Shown: piece by piece, positions 12,864-25,199 of the stretch
Layout of the letters: each line of letters opens with the position of its first letter
Position numbering within the stretch: the first letter of the stretch is position 1
Assembly (NCBI GenBank): GCA_948146395.1
Contig: OX411544.1
Location: 33,934,457-33,998,456, forward strand
DNA: 64,000 nucleotides
Direction: 5' to 3'
Origin: Fragum whitleyi
Taxonomy: Eukaryota; Mollusca; Bivalvia; Cardiida; Cardiidae
The notes under the pieces: generated by a model
Databases searched by the model: none
Told to the model about the DNA's origin: nothing
What the model saw: the letters and a program-made list of their open reading frames with translations, nothing else
Translations under genes and position numbers: made by a program

Positions 12864-14114
12864 TTAGCTCACCTGAGCACGAAGTGCTCAAGGTGAGCTA
12901 TTGGGATCGTAGAATGTCCGTCGTCAGTCGTGCGTCGTCCGTCGTCCACAATTTCTTTAAACATCTTCTACTCCTAAACCAGTGGGCCAATCTTGATGAA
13001 ACTTGGCAGGGATGTTCCTTGGGTCAAGCTCTTCCAAAGTTGTTCAAATAAATGAAATCCACCCTTAACTTTCCCTTTACCCTTAACAAAAAGGGTGAAA
13101 ATATGAAAATCTTTAAAAATCTTCTTCTCTGAAACCAGAAGGCAGACAGCTTTCATATTTGGTATGTAGCATCATCTAGTGGACCTCTACCAAGTTTGTT
13201 CATATCAAGACCCTGGGGTCACATTTGGGCTTTGCCCGGGCGCAACCCCTTTTACATAGAATCAAAGAGCAAAAATCTTTAAAAATCTTCTTCTCTGAAA
13301 CCAGATGGCAGACACCTTTAATATTTGGTGTGTAGCATCACCTAGTGGGCCTCTACCAAGTTTGTTCATATCAAGACCCTTGGGTCATATTTAGGCTTCG
13401 CATGGGTGCATCCCTTTATCTCTTATGAGTACGAAGGGTAAAAAACCGAAAACCTTCAAAAATCTTCTTCTCTGAAACCGGATGGCAGACAGCTTTCATA
13501 TTTGGTTTGTAGCATCATCTAGTGGACCTCTACCAAGTTTGTTCATATCAAGAACCTAGGATCATATTTGGGCTCCACCAGGGCGCAACCCTTTTTACAT
13601 AGAATCAAAGAGCGAAAATCTTTTAAAATCTTCTTTAATCAAAACCAGAGGACACACTGCCTTCATTTTTGGTATGTAGCATCATCTAGTGGGCCCCTAC
13701 CAAGTTTGTTTATATCAAGACCCTTGGATCATATTTGGGCTCCAACCGGGCGCATCCCTTTCAGCTCATCTGAGCACGATGGGTGAAAATAGGAAAACCT
13801 ACAAAAATCTTCTTCTCTGAAACCAGACGGCAGACAGCTTTCATATTTAGTATGTAGTATCATCTTATGGACCTCTTTCAAGTTTGTTCATATCAAGACC
13901 CTGGGGTCACATTTGGGGTCCACCCGGGTGCATCCCTTTTTACATAGAATCAAAGAGCAAATAGGCATATCTGTCTTGCTCTTCGCTGAAAACATTCCAT
14001 GGTATTGATCTTAGGCAATTATCTTCATTTTGACATCTGCCTATCTAATTAATGTGATGTCCCAGGGGTCAAAGAGACTCAGGTGAGCGATCTAGGACCA
14101 TCTTGGTCCTCTTG
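12864..14114 (+). mobile_element. HL-A element, full length
   Basis: Runs from TTAGCTCACCTGAGC to ATCTTGGTCCTCTTG. The 5-prime end folds as a hairpin with arms AGCTCACC-TGAGCAC and GTGCTCAAGGTGAGCT around GAA. The word CTCAGGTGAGCGA near the 3-prime end is an inverted copy of the 5-prime terminus. AGGACCATCTTGGTCCT forms the 3-prime hairpin, followed by CTTG and TTT. Between them lie GTCCGTCGTC microsatellite, a block with GATGAAACTTGGCAGGGATG, and about five tandem units of 165-180 bp (TCTTCTTCTCTGAAACCAG at about 13120, 13288, 13464, 13629, 13808). Known features of non-autonomous Helentrons fit; there is no coding gene. Confidence 0.85.
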
Positions 14115-16420
14115 TTTAAAACTGTGACTTTTCTATAAAATAGGTACATTTGTCAAATTTTGTGTTTTACTGAGATGACAATATGTTATCAAAGATGAAA
14201 TTATAAGAAAATATGTTCATTTAATTCCAAAAATAATTTTATTTGAATAACTTCCCTTATGTGCGTGACTATGGGTTCTTCGTGGATAAACAGGTCGAAA
14301 TGGAAGTCCTGTGCAAAAAATGAAAACCTGTGCACTGCAAAATTTATTTGCCTCATCAAGCCAAAATCATAGCTCTGAATTATGGTGATATTCACTGATG
14401 CCATTGTTGCAAAAACGTGACTTTCTTATATGACAACAGGTGAAAATCGGCGAAAACCAACGAAAACAGAGAATAAAGGTAAAGTTAAACAGTTATTTCA
14501 TACAAAAGAAGCATTTCACGTAATTATCTCCCTTGCATACTCTTCAGTCAAAAGGAAATAGCTATTCAATCGAGGGGGCAGCCTTCTTTTCTCCACTCTT
14601 TATTTCATTGAAATTTGTCTAGATAAATCAGTAGTCCAAATATTTAGACGTTTACACATGCACCATTCTTTATTTAATATTCACTATTCTGACATTTTAT
14701 ATTTTACCTTTGTCATTGCAGTGTAAGGTCTAGAAGTATCCTTAACTTTTCCTATGAGCAAAAGTCATTTCACGATTAAAACAGCTGTGGCAGTGAACAA
14801 CATGACAGATCAATAACAAATAACTTTTAAATCAATTCTTACCTGTCTTTCTCCTTAATTTCCACCGAATGTCTTAAATTTGAAGGAAAAAAAGTTTTCA
14901 CTCTCACTTCCACAATGCATTTCCAACCGCTTTGTTCCAATTATGCAATGCGGTGAATTGGGTAATTAAAAAAATCAATGGCAACATAATTTTTTTTAAC
15001 GAAAAAATTAATGCACGCAGAAACAATTGATAAACATTTGTAAATTGAACTAAAAGTTATATACTGAACAACAGAAAAAATGCATCACTTTTCAATGACG
15101 TATTTTTACCCTGAAATCGATCAATTTACTGATATGAATTTTGAACTGAATTTTGTTTGGCCGGCCAGTAGGTACACAGTTGTGATGAAATTTATTCTTT
15201 CACTCATACTCAGTTGAGTAAAGTCCCTTGAATGGGATAAACATGTTTTCTGCTCGTGCAACAGATCTAATGCATCTCACGAAAACAAAGTCGGTCGAGT
15301 ATTACAGCAAATAAAGGTGGAAATGAAAAACAGTGTAGAGTCTTTGAGTTTGGTGGCAGCGAAAACTTGAATTTCGGAACCCCATCACGCAAAGTCATAT
15401 TGAACTTATTCATTCAATCAAGGACACTTGACCTGCCATAAGGGATCATAACTCGTCAATTGTAAGGTTAAAACATCGGTTTTAACAGCTCTTAGTGCCA
15501 TACTTTGGATGCTAACACAATGCGGAGGCTGCATTATAAGGTGATATGACTGGAAATTCCTACTCTCTATGTCACAGTTTTCAGATTTGAGTGGACTGGT
15601 GATGACAATGAATCACAAAATTTATGAATCTGAGCCGAGTATGAAATCCTTCCGTAGCTATAGCCATATGTAACACCCCATGAGCAAGTCAATATTATGG
15701 TCCATATATCTCATGCAATCGCAAACTTTATTCGCAAACACCTTTTTTTATCAATTTTGCACATGGATTCACACGCTAGTGACTTAACTGAGCAATGAAA
15801 ATCTTCTCTTATTTCAAAATTTTGATTTTGGGGGTTGTCGCCTTTAAAAGTGTGTAACTCTTCAATTGGTATATATACGTTGTCGCCCTTTTTGACACAA
15901 ATCAATAATTGGGCAATGTTTATTTTGATATAACCATTTTTTCAAACTTTATATTATGAAAAAAGTTATATCTTAAAAATGAAGTGATGAGTTATTTTTG
16001 ATGTTCAGTATATTTGAGACAATTTCATATTAAATAGCATTTATATTTTGATTCTGTGAGGGGAAAAAAATCACGTTTGAACGGAAAAAATATATCAACG
16101 ACTACGGGTCAAATCGGCCCATTTTAAAATATGCCTATGCTATACCTTTGCATCTGAACATCCAGCAACAATATATGGTATTATGTAATAGATATACAAG
16201 TTGGTGCGGATTACGTACAGTAAACAATATCTTTATTAGAATATATTTTTTCATGTTAAATTCGCTTTGTTTTTGCAATTTTTTAAAGTCCTCTTAAACA
16301 GAAAAATGTTCGTAGATCTAATGATAAGAACAGATTCTGTCATCCCAATGTAATGCTATAATTAGACTAGTCGCATCTGAGTACAGATACGATTGCAAAT
16401 TTATTGTGAGAAATTTGCGC
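14115..16420. other. Gene-free interval
   Basis: Only short frames without motifs (for example the minus-strand frames at 14201-14404 and 15711-15905). No repeat with recognisable ends was found. Confidence 0.5.
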
Positions 16421-16439
16421 AGGGATTTTCTGCCCACTT

Positions 16440-17879
16440 CAATATAGTGAAATATAGTTATATAGTGAAAACTTTGAAAATCATTTTCTCAGAATCTAAT
16501 CAATAGATATCAACCAAATTTTACATGAATGATACTTGAGTGACCCTTTATTAGTTTAGCAAAAATTATTGTGATCGGATGAAAAATGTGTATTTTATGG
16601 GCGGAGGCCATTTCTCTATATGTTTTATAGTGAAAACTTTGAAAATCATTTTCTCAGAACCTAATTGATAGATATCAACCAAATTTTACATGAATGATAC
16701 TTGAGTGACCCTTTATCAGTTTAGCAAAAATTATTGTGATCGGATAAAAAATATATATTTTATGTGCGGAGGTCATTTCCCTATATGTTATATAGTGTAA
16801 ACTTTGAAAATCATTTTCTCAGAACCTAATTGATAGATATCAACCAAATTTTACTAGAATGATTCTTTAGTGATCCTTTATCAGTCCATTAAAAAATATT
16901 GTGATCAGATCAAAAATATGTCTTTTACGGGCAGAGGTCATTTCTTCATATATAGGGTAAAACAAACTATCCTGAAAGGTTAAACAGATGGATTAGATAT
17001 CATGGAAATTTTATTTCTGTGAAGTTGTATCAGTCTGCAAAAAAATATTTGATTAGATGAACAGCATATTTTTTTTTTATTGGTAGAGGGTATTATAACA
17101 TATAAAGTGAATATTTGATCACCCTTTTGGTATCTTCTCAATGATGAATTTTTCTAGGCTTGTTAAATTTAATAGGTGTATTATGATTATAGATTAGAAG
17201 GAATAAAACCTTTGTTGAAATTCAAATGTATAGAAACATTAGTTGAAATAAGTAGCCTGAGAATACCCACTCAGAATTGGTGAGTTTAGTTGAACGAAGG
17301 GTGAATCTGCACAGAGTGTAAAACCTCCTGACATTCAGAGTGGGGTAGAAAGAGTAGAATTTACTGCACTCTAAGGCATTGGGCAGAATAAAATAAATAT
17401 ATTGGATTGAATATTTTACTTCTTACTATCATTAGTTAGAATTTTGTTTTGATGACAAACAATTGTGAAGTAACATCTTTTAGTAGTGTTTAATTAAAAG
17501 TGGGAAGATCTACAATCAAAATTTTGCAGACCAACACCAGTATATTGTGCAGTAACATTCTGTTAGTTTTGAAATTCTTATATTTGGATTTTAACAAAAT
17601 ATCACTAGAATGATCTTTGGGTGACCCATTATCAGACTGCACAAAATTATTGTGATTAAATGAAAAATATTTGTGTAACAGGTAGAGGTCAATTTTGTTA
17701 TTCACTGATCATGAGTTTTTTATGCAGAAATATTTCAGCATATGACCCTTATTTACTTGAAATAAACATTTATTCATTCATTCACTTCAATTCTCATTTA
17801 AACAGCTTTATCACCCTCTAATAGTCATTATTTGGATATTCAGGCCTGTTGAGCGAATCAGGCGCTCAAGCGCCTCTAG
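16440..17879 (+). mobile_element. HL-C-related element, 5-prime end lost
   Basis: Tandem units built on ACTTTGAAAATCATTTTCTC, ATATCAACCAAATTTTAC and GGGCGGAGGTCATTTC match the HL-C elements at 36672 and 56277. The 3-prime end is preserved as GCCTGTTGAGCGA, then the hairpin AGGCGCTCAAGCGCCT, then CTAG at 17876-17879. The middle part (17100-17820) is diverged and includes a 71-codon minus-strand frame with no recognisable product. The 5-prime hairpin is not found. Confidence 0.7.
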
Positions 17880-19028
17880 TTAGCTCACCTGAGCATCAAG
17901 TGCTCAAGGTGAGCTATTGGGATCGTAGAATGTCCGTCGTCAGTCGTGCGTCGTCCGTCGTCCACAATTTCTTTAAACATCTTCTCCTCCTAAACCAGTG
18001 GGCCAATCTTGATGAAACTTGGCAGGGATGTTCCTTGGGTCAAGCTCTACCAAAGTTGTTCAAATAAATGAAATCCACCCTTAACTTTCCCTTTACCCTT
18101 AACAAAAAGGGTGAAAATATGAAAATCTTTAAAAATCTTCTTCTCTGAAACCAGAAGGCAGACAGCTTTCATATTTGGTATGTAGCATCATCTAAAGGAC
18201 CTCTACCAAGTTTGTTCATATCAAGACCCGTGGGTCATATTTGGGCTTTGCCCGGGCCCAACCCTTTTTTACATAGAATCAAAGAGCGAAAATCTTTAAA
18301 AATCAGTGCTCCAGCTAGGCCCTTTCAGAAGGGCGCCCCGCCCTGCCCTGCCCTGCCGTCGAAAATCGGCGCCCTGCCCTTTTTTCCATCGCCCTGTCCC
18401 AAACTAGTCCCTAAATTGTAGCTCTACATGTCAAATCAGCGATTATCTAAATTTAACGCCTTTTCTCGATCGATTTGCAAACTTTGACGTGATTGCCGAT
18501 GCGTATAATCAACCCGCGAAGGCCATGACTAACTACTGCCAATAGAGAAGAAGGGCGGGACTTAAATCGGCAAGTCAACCAATCACAAAGCATGATTCTT
18601 TATCGAGGAAGCAGTATCCGATAATCTGTGGATGGATTTTAGCGCGTGCCAGTAAACAAATATGGCAGTCAAAAACAAACAGCGATTATCGAGTAAATGC
18701 TTATTATAAGCTATCAACAGGGTTAAAAAGGGGCAATGACCAACCTTTACACCCTTCATAACGGAAATTTAGAATTGTTGAAGGTCTCGGAAGCATATAT
18801 TTCTATCCCCGAAACCCGTTGTTTGCCCCGTCCGTAACGTGTTTTTGTTTTGTGTTCGAAAATTTCTTCAATTTGAAATCGTTTGGAACAAAAATGTCTC
18901 TTTTCACACTATTATTTCCTTTGTATCAGGCTTCAATATATATTGGGGTCTTATTGCTTAATATTTTTTATGGTGTAAAAAATATAACATATAAAAAAAG
19001 ACATGCAAAAGCATCACACTTATTGAAA

Positions 19029-19797
19029 GGACTCAAATAAAGACCGTAGACTAAGGTTTATTACTGTTGACTGAGTTAGCAAAAATGAACTTTCTTGTCT
19101 GCTTGTTCAGTAATTCTAAGAAATAATGCAAGTTTGCTTGAGCATGTCTCATTGAAAAAAAAATAAAATTAAAAAGTTAAAAAAAAAAATAAATAAATAA
19201 AAAAAAAATAAATAAAAAAATGCAAAAAGGAAAAAAAAACTGTAGCCTGGCAGTATCTGCAGTATTTCTGATCTAATAATTCTACTGCCACCTACCTGAT
19301 GAGACCCATGGAGGGGTTGAAACAGTGACCCTTTATTAATACCAAAACCCTTTTTTAAAGTCACCAGAGCCCATCTTTAAGCCCTTTAAAATAATAAAAA
19401 AATCTGGCAAGGACTCAAATAAAGACAGTAGACTTAGGTTTATTACTGTTGACTGAGTAAGCAAAAATGAACTTTCTTGTCTGCATGAATGAATAATACA
19501 AGTTTGCTTGAGCATGTCTTGTTTAAAAAATAATAAAAAAAGAAAAAGTAAAAAAATAATAATAAAATTAAAAAAAAAAAAAAATAAATCAAAAGAAAAA
19601 GAGAATGAAAAAAAAAAAAAAAATAAAAAAAGACTGTAGCAGGGGAATATCTGCAGTATTTCCATCTAATATTTCTACTGCCACCTACCTGATGAGACCC
19701 TTGGAGGAGTTGAAACAGTCACCCTTTTTTTAATACCGAAATCCTTTTTTAAACTCACCAGAGCCCATCTTAAAGCCCTTAAAAATCAAAATTTTCT
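19029..19797 (+). repeat. Tandem duplication, about 382 bp period
   Basis: GGACTCAAATAAAGAC starts at 19029 and again at 19411; both copies carry GCAAAAATGAACTTTC, an A-rich tract, ACTGCCACCTACCTGATGAG and CACCAGAGCCCATCTT. It lies inside the TIR element 18304-19938. The A-rich tracts differ in length between copies, giving low-complexity frames on the minus strand. Confidence 0.85.
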
Positions 19798-19823
19798 TAG
19801 GGGAGACCCCCCAAACCCCCCTT

Positions 19824-19848
19824 GTGGGAGGGGGTCACCCCCTCCCAC
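19824..19848. repeat. Perfect GC-rich hairpin
   Basis: GTGGGAGGGGGT and ACCCCCTCCCAC are exact complements separated by a single base, giving a 12-bp stem. It sits 90 bp from the right end of the surrounding TIR element. Confidence 0.9.
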
Positions 19849-20190
19849 ACCCTCCCCCTCCTTGCCGCTTCGCGACTCGGAAGTGCCCTTTCAGGGCACT
19901 GTGCACCCTGCCCTTTTGGAAACCTAGCTGGAGAACTGAAAATCTTCTGATGATGGCAGACAGCTTTCATATTTGGTGTGTAGCATCACCTAGTGGGCCT
20001 CTACCAAGTTTGTTCATATCAAGACCCTAGGATCATATTTGGGCTTTGCACAGGTGCATCCCTTTATCTCTTTATCCCTCCCGCGGTGAATAACATACCG
20101 CAGAAACGTAACAGACACGGGGTCAATATAGATAACGATATCGGATATCTAAATAGGCCTATACATGTACATATTTAGGCCATCGCATTT

Positions 20191-21624
20191 TTAAGCTCCC
20201 CGAAGGGAGAGCATATAGCCGCCGCTTCGTCTGTCAGTCCGTCCGTAATTCCGTTCGTCCGTCCGTCCGTCCATTTCCACCTATTTCTCCATAACCCTTG
20301 GGCCAAATCAAATGAAACTTACCATGTGAACTCCCTATGATATAGTGATGATGCAAGTGTGACGGTTTTTGGATTTGAGGCCTCGTCACGGGAAAAGGGG
20401 ACTTGGGGTAAAAAACAGTTTTTCCCAAATTTCTCCTAGTCCAACTGTCAGAATTTAGTGAAATTTAATATTTGAGTAGCAAATCAGATGCCCTTTACTA
20501 TAAATGATTTGAAATTAACGTAAAAAAATATATATCATGGAAAAAGGGGGCTAAATGTTTGTTACCTTACGTTAGCATGTAAAATAGTAATTCCGTCCGT
20601 CTGTCCGTCCGTCCCCACCTATTTCTCCATAACCCTTGGGCCAAATCAAATGAAACTTACGATGTGAACTCCCTATGATATAGTGATGATGCATCTGTGA
20701 CGGTTTTTGGATTTGAGGCCTCGTCACGGGAAAAGGGGACTTAGGGTAAAAAACCGTTTTTCCCAAATTTCTCCTAGTCTAACAGTCAGAATTTAGTGAA
20801 ATTTCATATTTGAGTAGCAAATCAGATGCCCTTTACTATAAATGATTTGAAATTAACGTAAAAAAAAAATATATCATGGAAAAAGGGGGCTAATTGTTTG
20901 TTACCTTTACGCTAGCGCATAAAATACAGTTATTCTTTCATTTCTCCTAGTCTCATGCTCAGAATCTGATGAAATTTCACATTTCAGTTGCAATCTGACC
21001 ACAGAGCATATCTCCTAAAGTATAATAGCTATCAACTTGAAACCTTATGGGTGGATAGATCTTATGAAGGAGAAGTGCAGTGCACAAGAACTACAACTCT
21101 TGCTTGCATAATTTTGGAGTTATTGCCCTTTGTTATTTTTGATACTTAGATTATGTCTGGAGCATATCTCCTAAAGTATAATAGCTATCAACTTGAAACT
21201 TAATGGGTGGATAGATCTCATAGAGGAGAAGTGCAGTATACAAGAACTGCAACTCTTGCTTGCATAATTTTGGAGTTATTGCCCTTTGTTATTTTTGATA
21301 CTTAGATTTTGTTTGGAGCATATCTCCTAAAGTATAATAGCTATCAACTTGAATCTTTATGGGTGGATAGATCTCATAGAGGAGAAGTTCAATACACCTG
21401 AACTACAACTCTTGATTGCATAATTTTGGAGTTATTGCCCTTTGTTATTTTTATTTCTTAGATTGTATAGGAGGCAAATCTTTGACAGTACATAGAATCT
21501 TTTATCTATTAGGCTTCAGTTTACTATCAAGCTTTCTTGGCGGGGGATGTCCATGTCCAACATGGCTCTTGTTTTTGTGACAATGCCTTATTCGGGGAGC
21601 ATAATCCGTCTCTGACGGCTCTTG
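20191..21624 (+). mobile_element. HL-D element, full length with two 3-prime termini
   Basis: Starts TTAAGCTCCCCGAAGGGAG, a GAA-capped hairpin, and ends with TTCGGGGAGC (inverted copy of the start), the hairpin CCGTCTCTGACGG and CTCTTG. Inside are GTCCGTCC microsatellite and a 338-bp direct duplication (CTATTTCTCCATAACCC at 20281 and 20619), each carrying AAATGAAACTTAC. Three tandem units of 156 bp follow (GAGCATATCTCCTAAAG at 21004, 21160, 21316). A second, different 3-prime terminus lies just before the last one, at 21533-21571. Confidence 0.85.
21533..21571 (+). mobile_element. Extra internal 3-prime terminus
   Basis: GGCGGGGGAT, then the hairpin CCATGTCCAACATGG, then CTCTTG: the same form as the 3-prime end of HL-E at 29944-29984, 53 bp upstream of the HL-D end. 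It shows that the HL-D element carries the terminus of another family inside its own. Confidence 0.75.
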
Positions 21625-22722
21625 TATATTTTTAAAACTCGGCAATGAATTGAAGAACAAATGCGGTTTATTACTTTGATATATTTTATTTTAAGATCGT
21701 TTTGTTGTCCCCAAGCTAAACAAAACTATCTTTGATAAAGTAATCTAGTTTGTAGGGTTAAACGATCGCAGACTCCTTAGTTCACTGAATCCCGATTTCT
21801 CGGGCCTACCCGCCCGGAAGCTGAGAAACACTGATAACAACAATCTCAAAAGGGTAAAGTTAGTAAAATCCATAAAGTTTCATAAGATCAACGAATTTCA
21901 TATTTTAAATTGTTGTCTTCCGGAAAATAAGAGCAAATGATTATCTACGCAATCAAAATAAACAATACCCTACGTCCGATCGAAACTTTACCAAAGTAAT
22001 CAAAGCCCTCGGAGTGCAGGACGGCATTCTTCGATGAGCAAGAAAAAATGCCGTAAATTCAATTAAATGAATGTGTAGTTACGACATTTGGATTGCCGGT
22101 TTGCAAACATCATCTTCACGAGTCAAGGGGTATCGAAAGCTCCTTCTCGAAACCCATATAAGTCATACATTGGTAACCCTGGGTTTGACAAGATTAATTC
22201 ACGGCTTTGATTATCAGATAGTAGATTGTCAGGAAAGAAAGTCCAGACAAATGCGAAGCAACGCTGTCACCATTTGTTTCGCGCCATTTTCAGTTTCTTT
22301 GTTAGACTTTTCGGAGCGGGAAATGTAGGTTTATATATAGCTTCCTGTTAAAAACTCAATGATGTTGTCTATTTAGTGAGAGATAAGAATCAACGATAAT
22401 GATTCAATCTGGCTTTAAATTTTCAAACCCTGTAAAACATGACTATAATATGAATAAGTTTAATGAAAAAGAAACAAAATTTTATCATATATTTACAAAA
22501 AATGTAATATTTATAAGAAAATTCAACGGGATTGGCAAAGGGAGGTAATTGGGTAAGGGGTGAGTCGCTTTTTGAATCGTTTGTCAACAGCGGTAAATGT
22601 TCAAGATTTGAGAATAAAAAACGAAATCAGCTCATTTTGCAAAAACACGGCTTCTTCTGAAGTTTATTAACTTGGAGTTAATCGCATGCGAGCTAGACTT
22701 TTTGGTGTCCAATTTTGTCCCT
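21625..22722. other. Gene-free interval
   Basis: An 85-codon frame at 22071-22328 has no recognisable domain or codon signature and no splice context that convinces me. Nothing else is seen. Confidence 0.5.
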
Positions 22723-22905
22723 GCCGTTGACAAAGCGCAGTTGGTAGCGCGCCGGACTGTCAATATTGGGATTCTGTGTATCTCCGACGGCTGCACTCAT
22801 TCTTTCTGACTATAAATCACTCACCCATGGGTTAATAATCGTAGACCTAAGTGAAATAGCAGTTTGGGATAGGAAAGGATGTGACAACAACCTTTTCCAT
22901 CGTTT
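22723..22905 (+). mobile_element. tRNA-derived SINE, degraded, 3-prime truncated
   Basis: The head GCCGTTGACAAAGCGCAGTT with TGGTAGCGCGCCGGACTGTC matches the SINE heads at 53029 and 53979. A degraded B box follows, then the family body (CACTCATTCTTTCTGACTA, CCCATGGGTTAATAATCG, GGATAGGAAAGGATG). The copy stops before the family 3-prime end. Confidence 0.75.
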
Positions 22906-24469
22906 CCGGTGGATCTCGGTAAAAATATGCAATTTTCGGTAAATGAAAATGACTGTAAGTGACCGTTTTCGTATTGGTACCCATCTGTTCTTCTCTGTTA
23001 CTGGAAGTGAGGAACCAGTGAAAATCAACCAACCGTGAAGAAAAAATCGATAATCACCAATTAGCAAGGGTCTTATCAATTAGGGTCTTTGTGTATACAT
23101 CTTCCCAGATCGTGATTATGTAATGACCGCGCGTCTGCAATCAGTTTTATTGCTCGTTTTGACCCTTTGTTCAGAAAGAAACTAAGCTGTATCGGTGATC
23201 AAATTTAAGCGTATTGGCGTTCCTAAGGTGTATCGGCAACCTGTTAAATTTCTTTAAGGCGTATCGGCCCCGATACGCCATAAGGGCCTGCGGAGAACGC
23301 TGCAATAATAATTATGATAATAAAAATGATGATACTGAATAGTTTCTTGTGTAATTGAAATATAAAACTGATAATAAGCACATATATTGATCTCAATATC
23401 TGCAAATAGCAAGGTCGAGATCATCTGACCAGATCTAGATAGTCTATCAAGGTCAGAATTGAAAATAATCAAGTACAAAAAATACATTTCAATTTTATGC
23501 AGGTCTTTAAAAAAAATTAATCCTAACATTGGAAATTAAAAATCTGACAAGATCATTTGACCATGACAGAATCATCTATCACAGTCAACCTTTCAAAAAT
23601 TAACCCTGTCAATATAAAATGTGAGGGTTATCTATCGGATCAATGACTGATAACATTGGTTGTTGTTTGATTATGCATGGGAACTTTAACGTCGCAAAAT
23701 CCTAAAAACCATGCTGACGTCATATCCTTTATTCTATAAAGTAAAATGGCTTTGATAATTCATATGATTAGGTTTTAGTGATAGGATTTGTTAAACATCT
23801 TCATGGAGGCATTTTCCCCGAAATATAGAAATTTGGGGGGTGGGGGGGTTATGTAGTGTTATCATAACCTCCAAGATGATGTGCAAGTTGGACTACTAAC
23901 TTCTTTTGAAGAGCTTGATGTGCAAAAATGTGCGCAAGAACAAAATCCCACAATTGTCATTTAGCAAGCATTTTTGAATGGCCCCTGGGTGCTTGCTTGA
24001 GACAGGTTTGACTATATATACGATAAAATGTAAATAGGCTAGCAAAATCTTGCTTGAATTACCTTAGTTACATAGTCTGTCATAATCGTTTTGGCTGTTT
24101 TTGAAACAAAAATTACATGTTTACGCCAGAAGTAGTGAAATAACACTATAACTTCATTAAAAAATTAGACTAGAATGTTTATTCAAATTGAAAACCTGAA
24201 ATTATTAATAGGAACTTGCATAATTGCTTGCAAATTTACAGATTGGTGCATGTATTTCCATGTTAACACTCTTACAACCATCCAACAAAGTATGTTTTAT
24301 GGAATAATCATCTGTTATTCCATGGGGTTAAGGTCACTTATCAAGGTCAAACATTTTCCACTACAATATATTATTTCTACTTTTAGTGTTAAATAATACA
24401 GAGTGAGGAATGAAGAGAGCTATCCTCTGTCCCTTATGGTGAAAACTAGGGATAATGTTTTTGTAAGTA
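22906..24469. other. Gene-free interval
   Basis: A G-rich run at about 23836-23848 is the only distinct feature. The minus-strand frames at 22810-23079 and 23254-23529 show no domain. Confidence 0.5.
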
Positions 24470-24985
24470 TCTCAGGATTGTAAATTAATGGGGTAGTTAA
24501 TTAAGGGGTTTAATGGCATAGTATCTATGGTTTTTTATTAGACAGTCAATCAGGGTTGTAATGGGGCAGAATCTATTAGTTAAATTGGGCAGTCCCTCAC
24601 GGTTCTAATGGGGTAGGAATTATAAGGGTTTTAATGGGCAGCTACTCAGGATTTTAATGGCACAGTTACTTAAGGTTTAATTGTTGCAGTTACTCCAGGT
24701 ATTAAATGGAGCAGATACTGAAAGTTTTAACCCTTGCCCTGCTTAATTTAAATTTTGTGTCAAATTGCCAAATTTCAGGATATTTCAACCTGTCTGGCTC
24801 AATTTTGTCTTAGATTTAGAAGCAGAAGACAGACAGTGTAGGCTAGGATCAGACTGCATGTCAATGCAGGCTGATCTTGGTCCATACTCTCTGCCAAAGG
24901 TTTGTGACTATATATGGTGAGAAGGGGTAATGGCACATTACCTACAGGTTTGTAGGGCACAGTTATTTATTGAAGCAGTATCTCA
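24470..24985 (+). repeat. Degenerate minisatellite interrupted by a MITE
   Basis: The phrase GGTTTTAATGGGGCAGT-TACTCA recurs imperfectly about every 33-45 bp from 24470 to 24726 and resumes at 24925 (AATGGCACATTACCTACAGG). The piggyBac-like MITE 24727-24930 splits it. Confidence 0.65.
24727..24930 (+). mobile_element. piggyBac-like MITE with hairpin core
   Basis: TTAACCCTTGCCC at the left and GAGAAGGGGTAA at the right give CCCTT-type inverted ends with TTAA on one side and a mutated GTAA on the other. The centre (24851-24880) is a hairpin, GATCAG-A-CTGCAT paired with ATGCAG-G-CTGATC. Its insertion into a minisatellite that continues on both sides supports the boundaries. Confidence 0.65.
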
Positions 24986-25199
24986 AGATGGTAATGCGCT
25001 TAATGACTCCACTTATTCGCTACAAGCCAGTTGGCTTTGGTTATATCAATTTGTCCATCATGGATGCTTCTGTCCATATATAGCGGTAGCACTAGTGCTA
25101 GAAATACTTTGAATCTATATGTATTATTAGATGCTCTGGCTCAAGCAATACAACTGAAATATTGTGAAAAGGGGTGTTAAGCTGTATCCAAAACAATCT

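Larger units (their letters stand above)
18304..19938. mobile_element. DNA transposon with CAGTGCTCCAGCTAGG ends, nested in HL-A
   Basis: Starts CAGTGCTCCAGCTAGG and ends with the near-complement CCTAGCTGGAGAACTG. It interrupts the HL-A unit between CTTTAAAAAT and the following CTTCTG. A direct repeat AAAAT flanks it (18299-18303 and 19939-19943), which could be a 5-bp target duplication or part of a longer degraded one. The ends are GC-rich (GCCCTGCCCTG words), whereas the middle has A-rich tracts and a 382-bp tandem duplication. No transposase is recognisable; the 73-codon frame at 18819-19040 is unassigned. Confidence 0.75.
17880..20078 (+). mobile_element. HL-A element, interrupted and 3-prime truncated
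   Basis: The 5-prime end TTAGCTCACCTGAGC abuts the CTAG terminus of the preceding element, with the two joined at TT. The first 420 bp are nearly identical to 12864-13290. At 18303 the sequence breaks off for a TIR element (18304-19938) and resumes at 19939 with CTTCTGATGATGGCAGACAG and the usual internal unit. It stops at about 20078 without a 3-prime terminus. Confidence 0.8.

Noticed and set aside
19149..19665. Phe-rich minus-strand frames
   Set aside because: Translation of A-rich low-complexity tracts within the 382-bp duplication.
22071..22328. 85-codon plus-strand frame as a gene
   Set aside because: No recognisable motif, no splice sites that extend it and no homologous copy in the window. 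Length is within chance for a 64 kb sequence.
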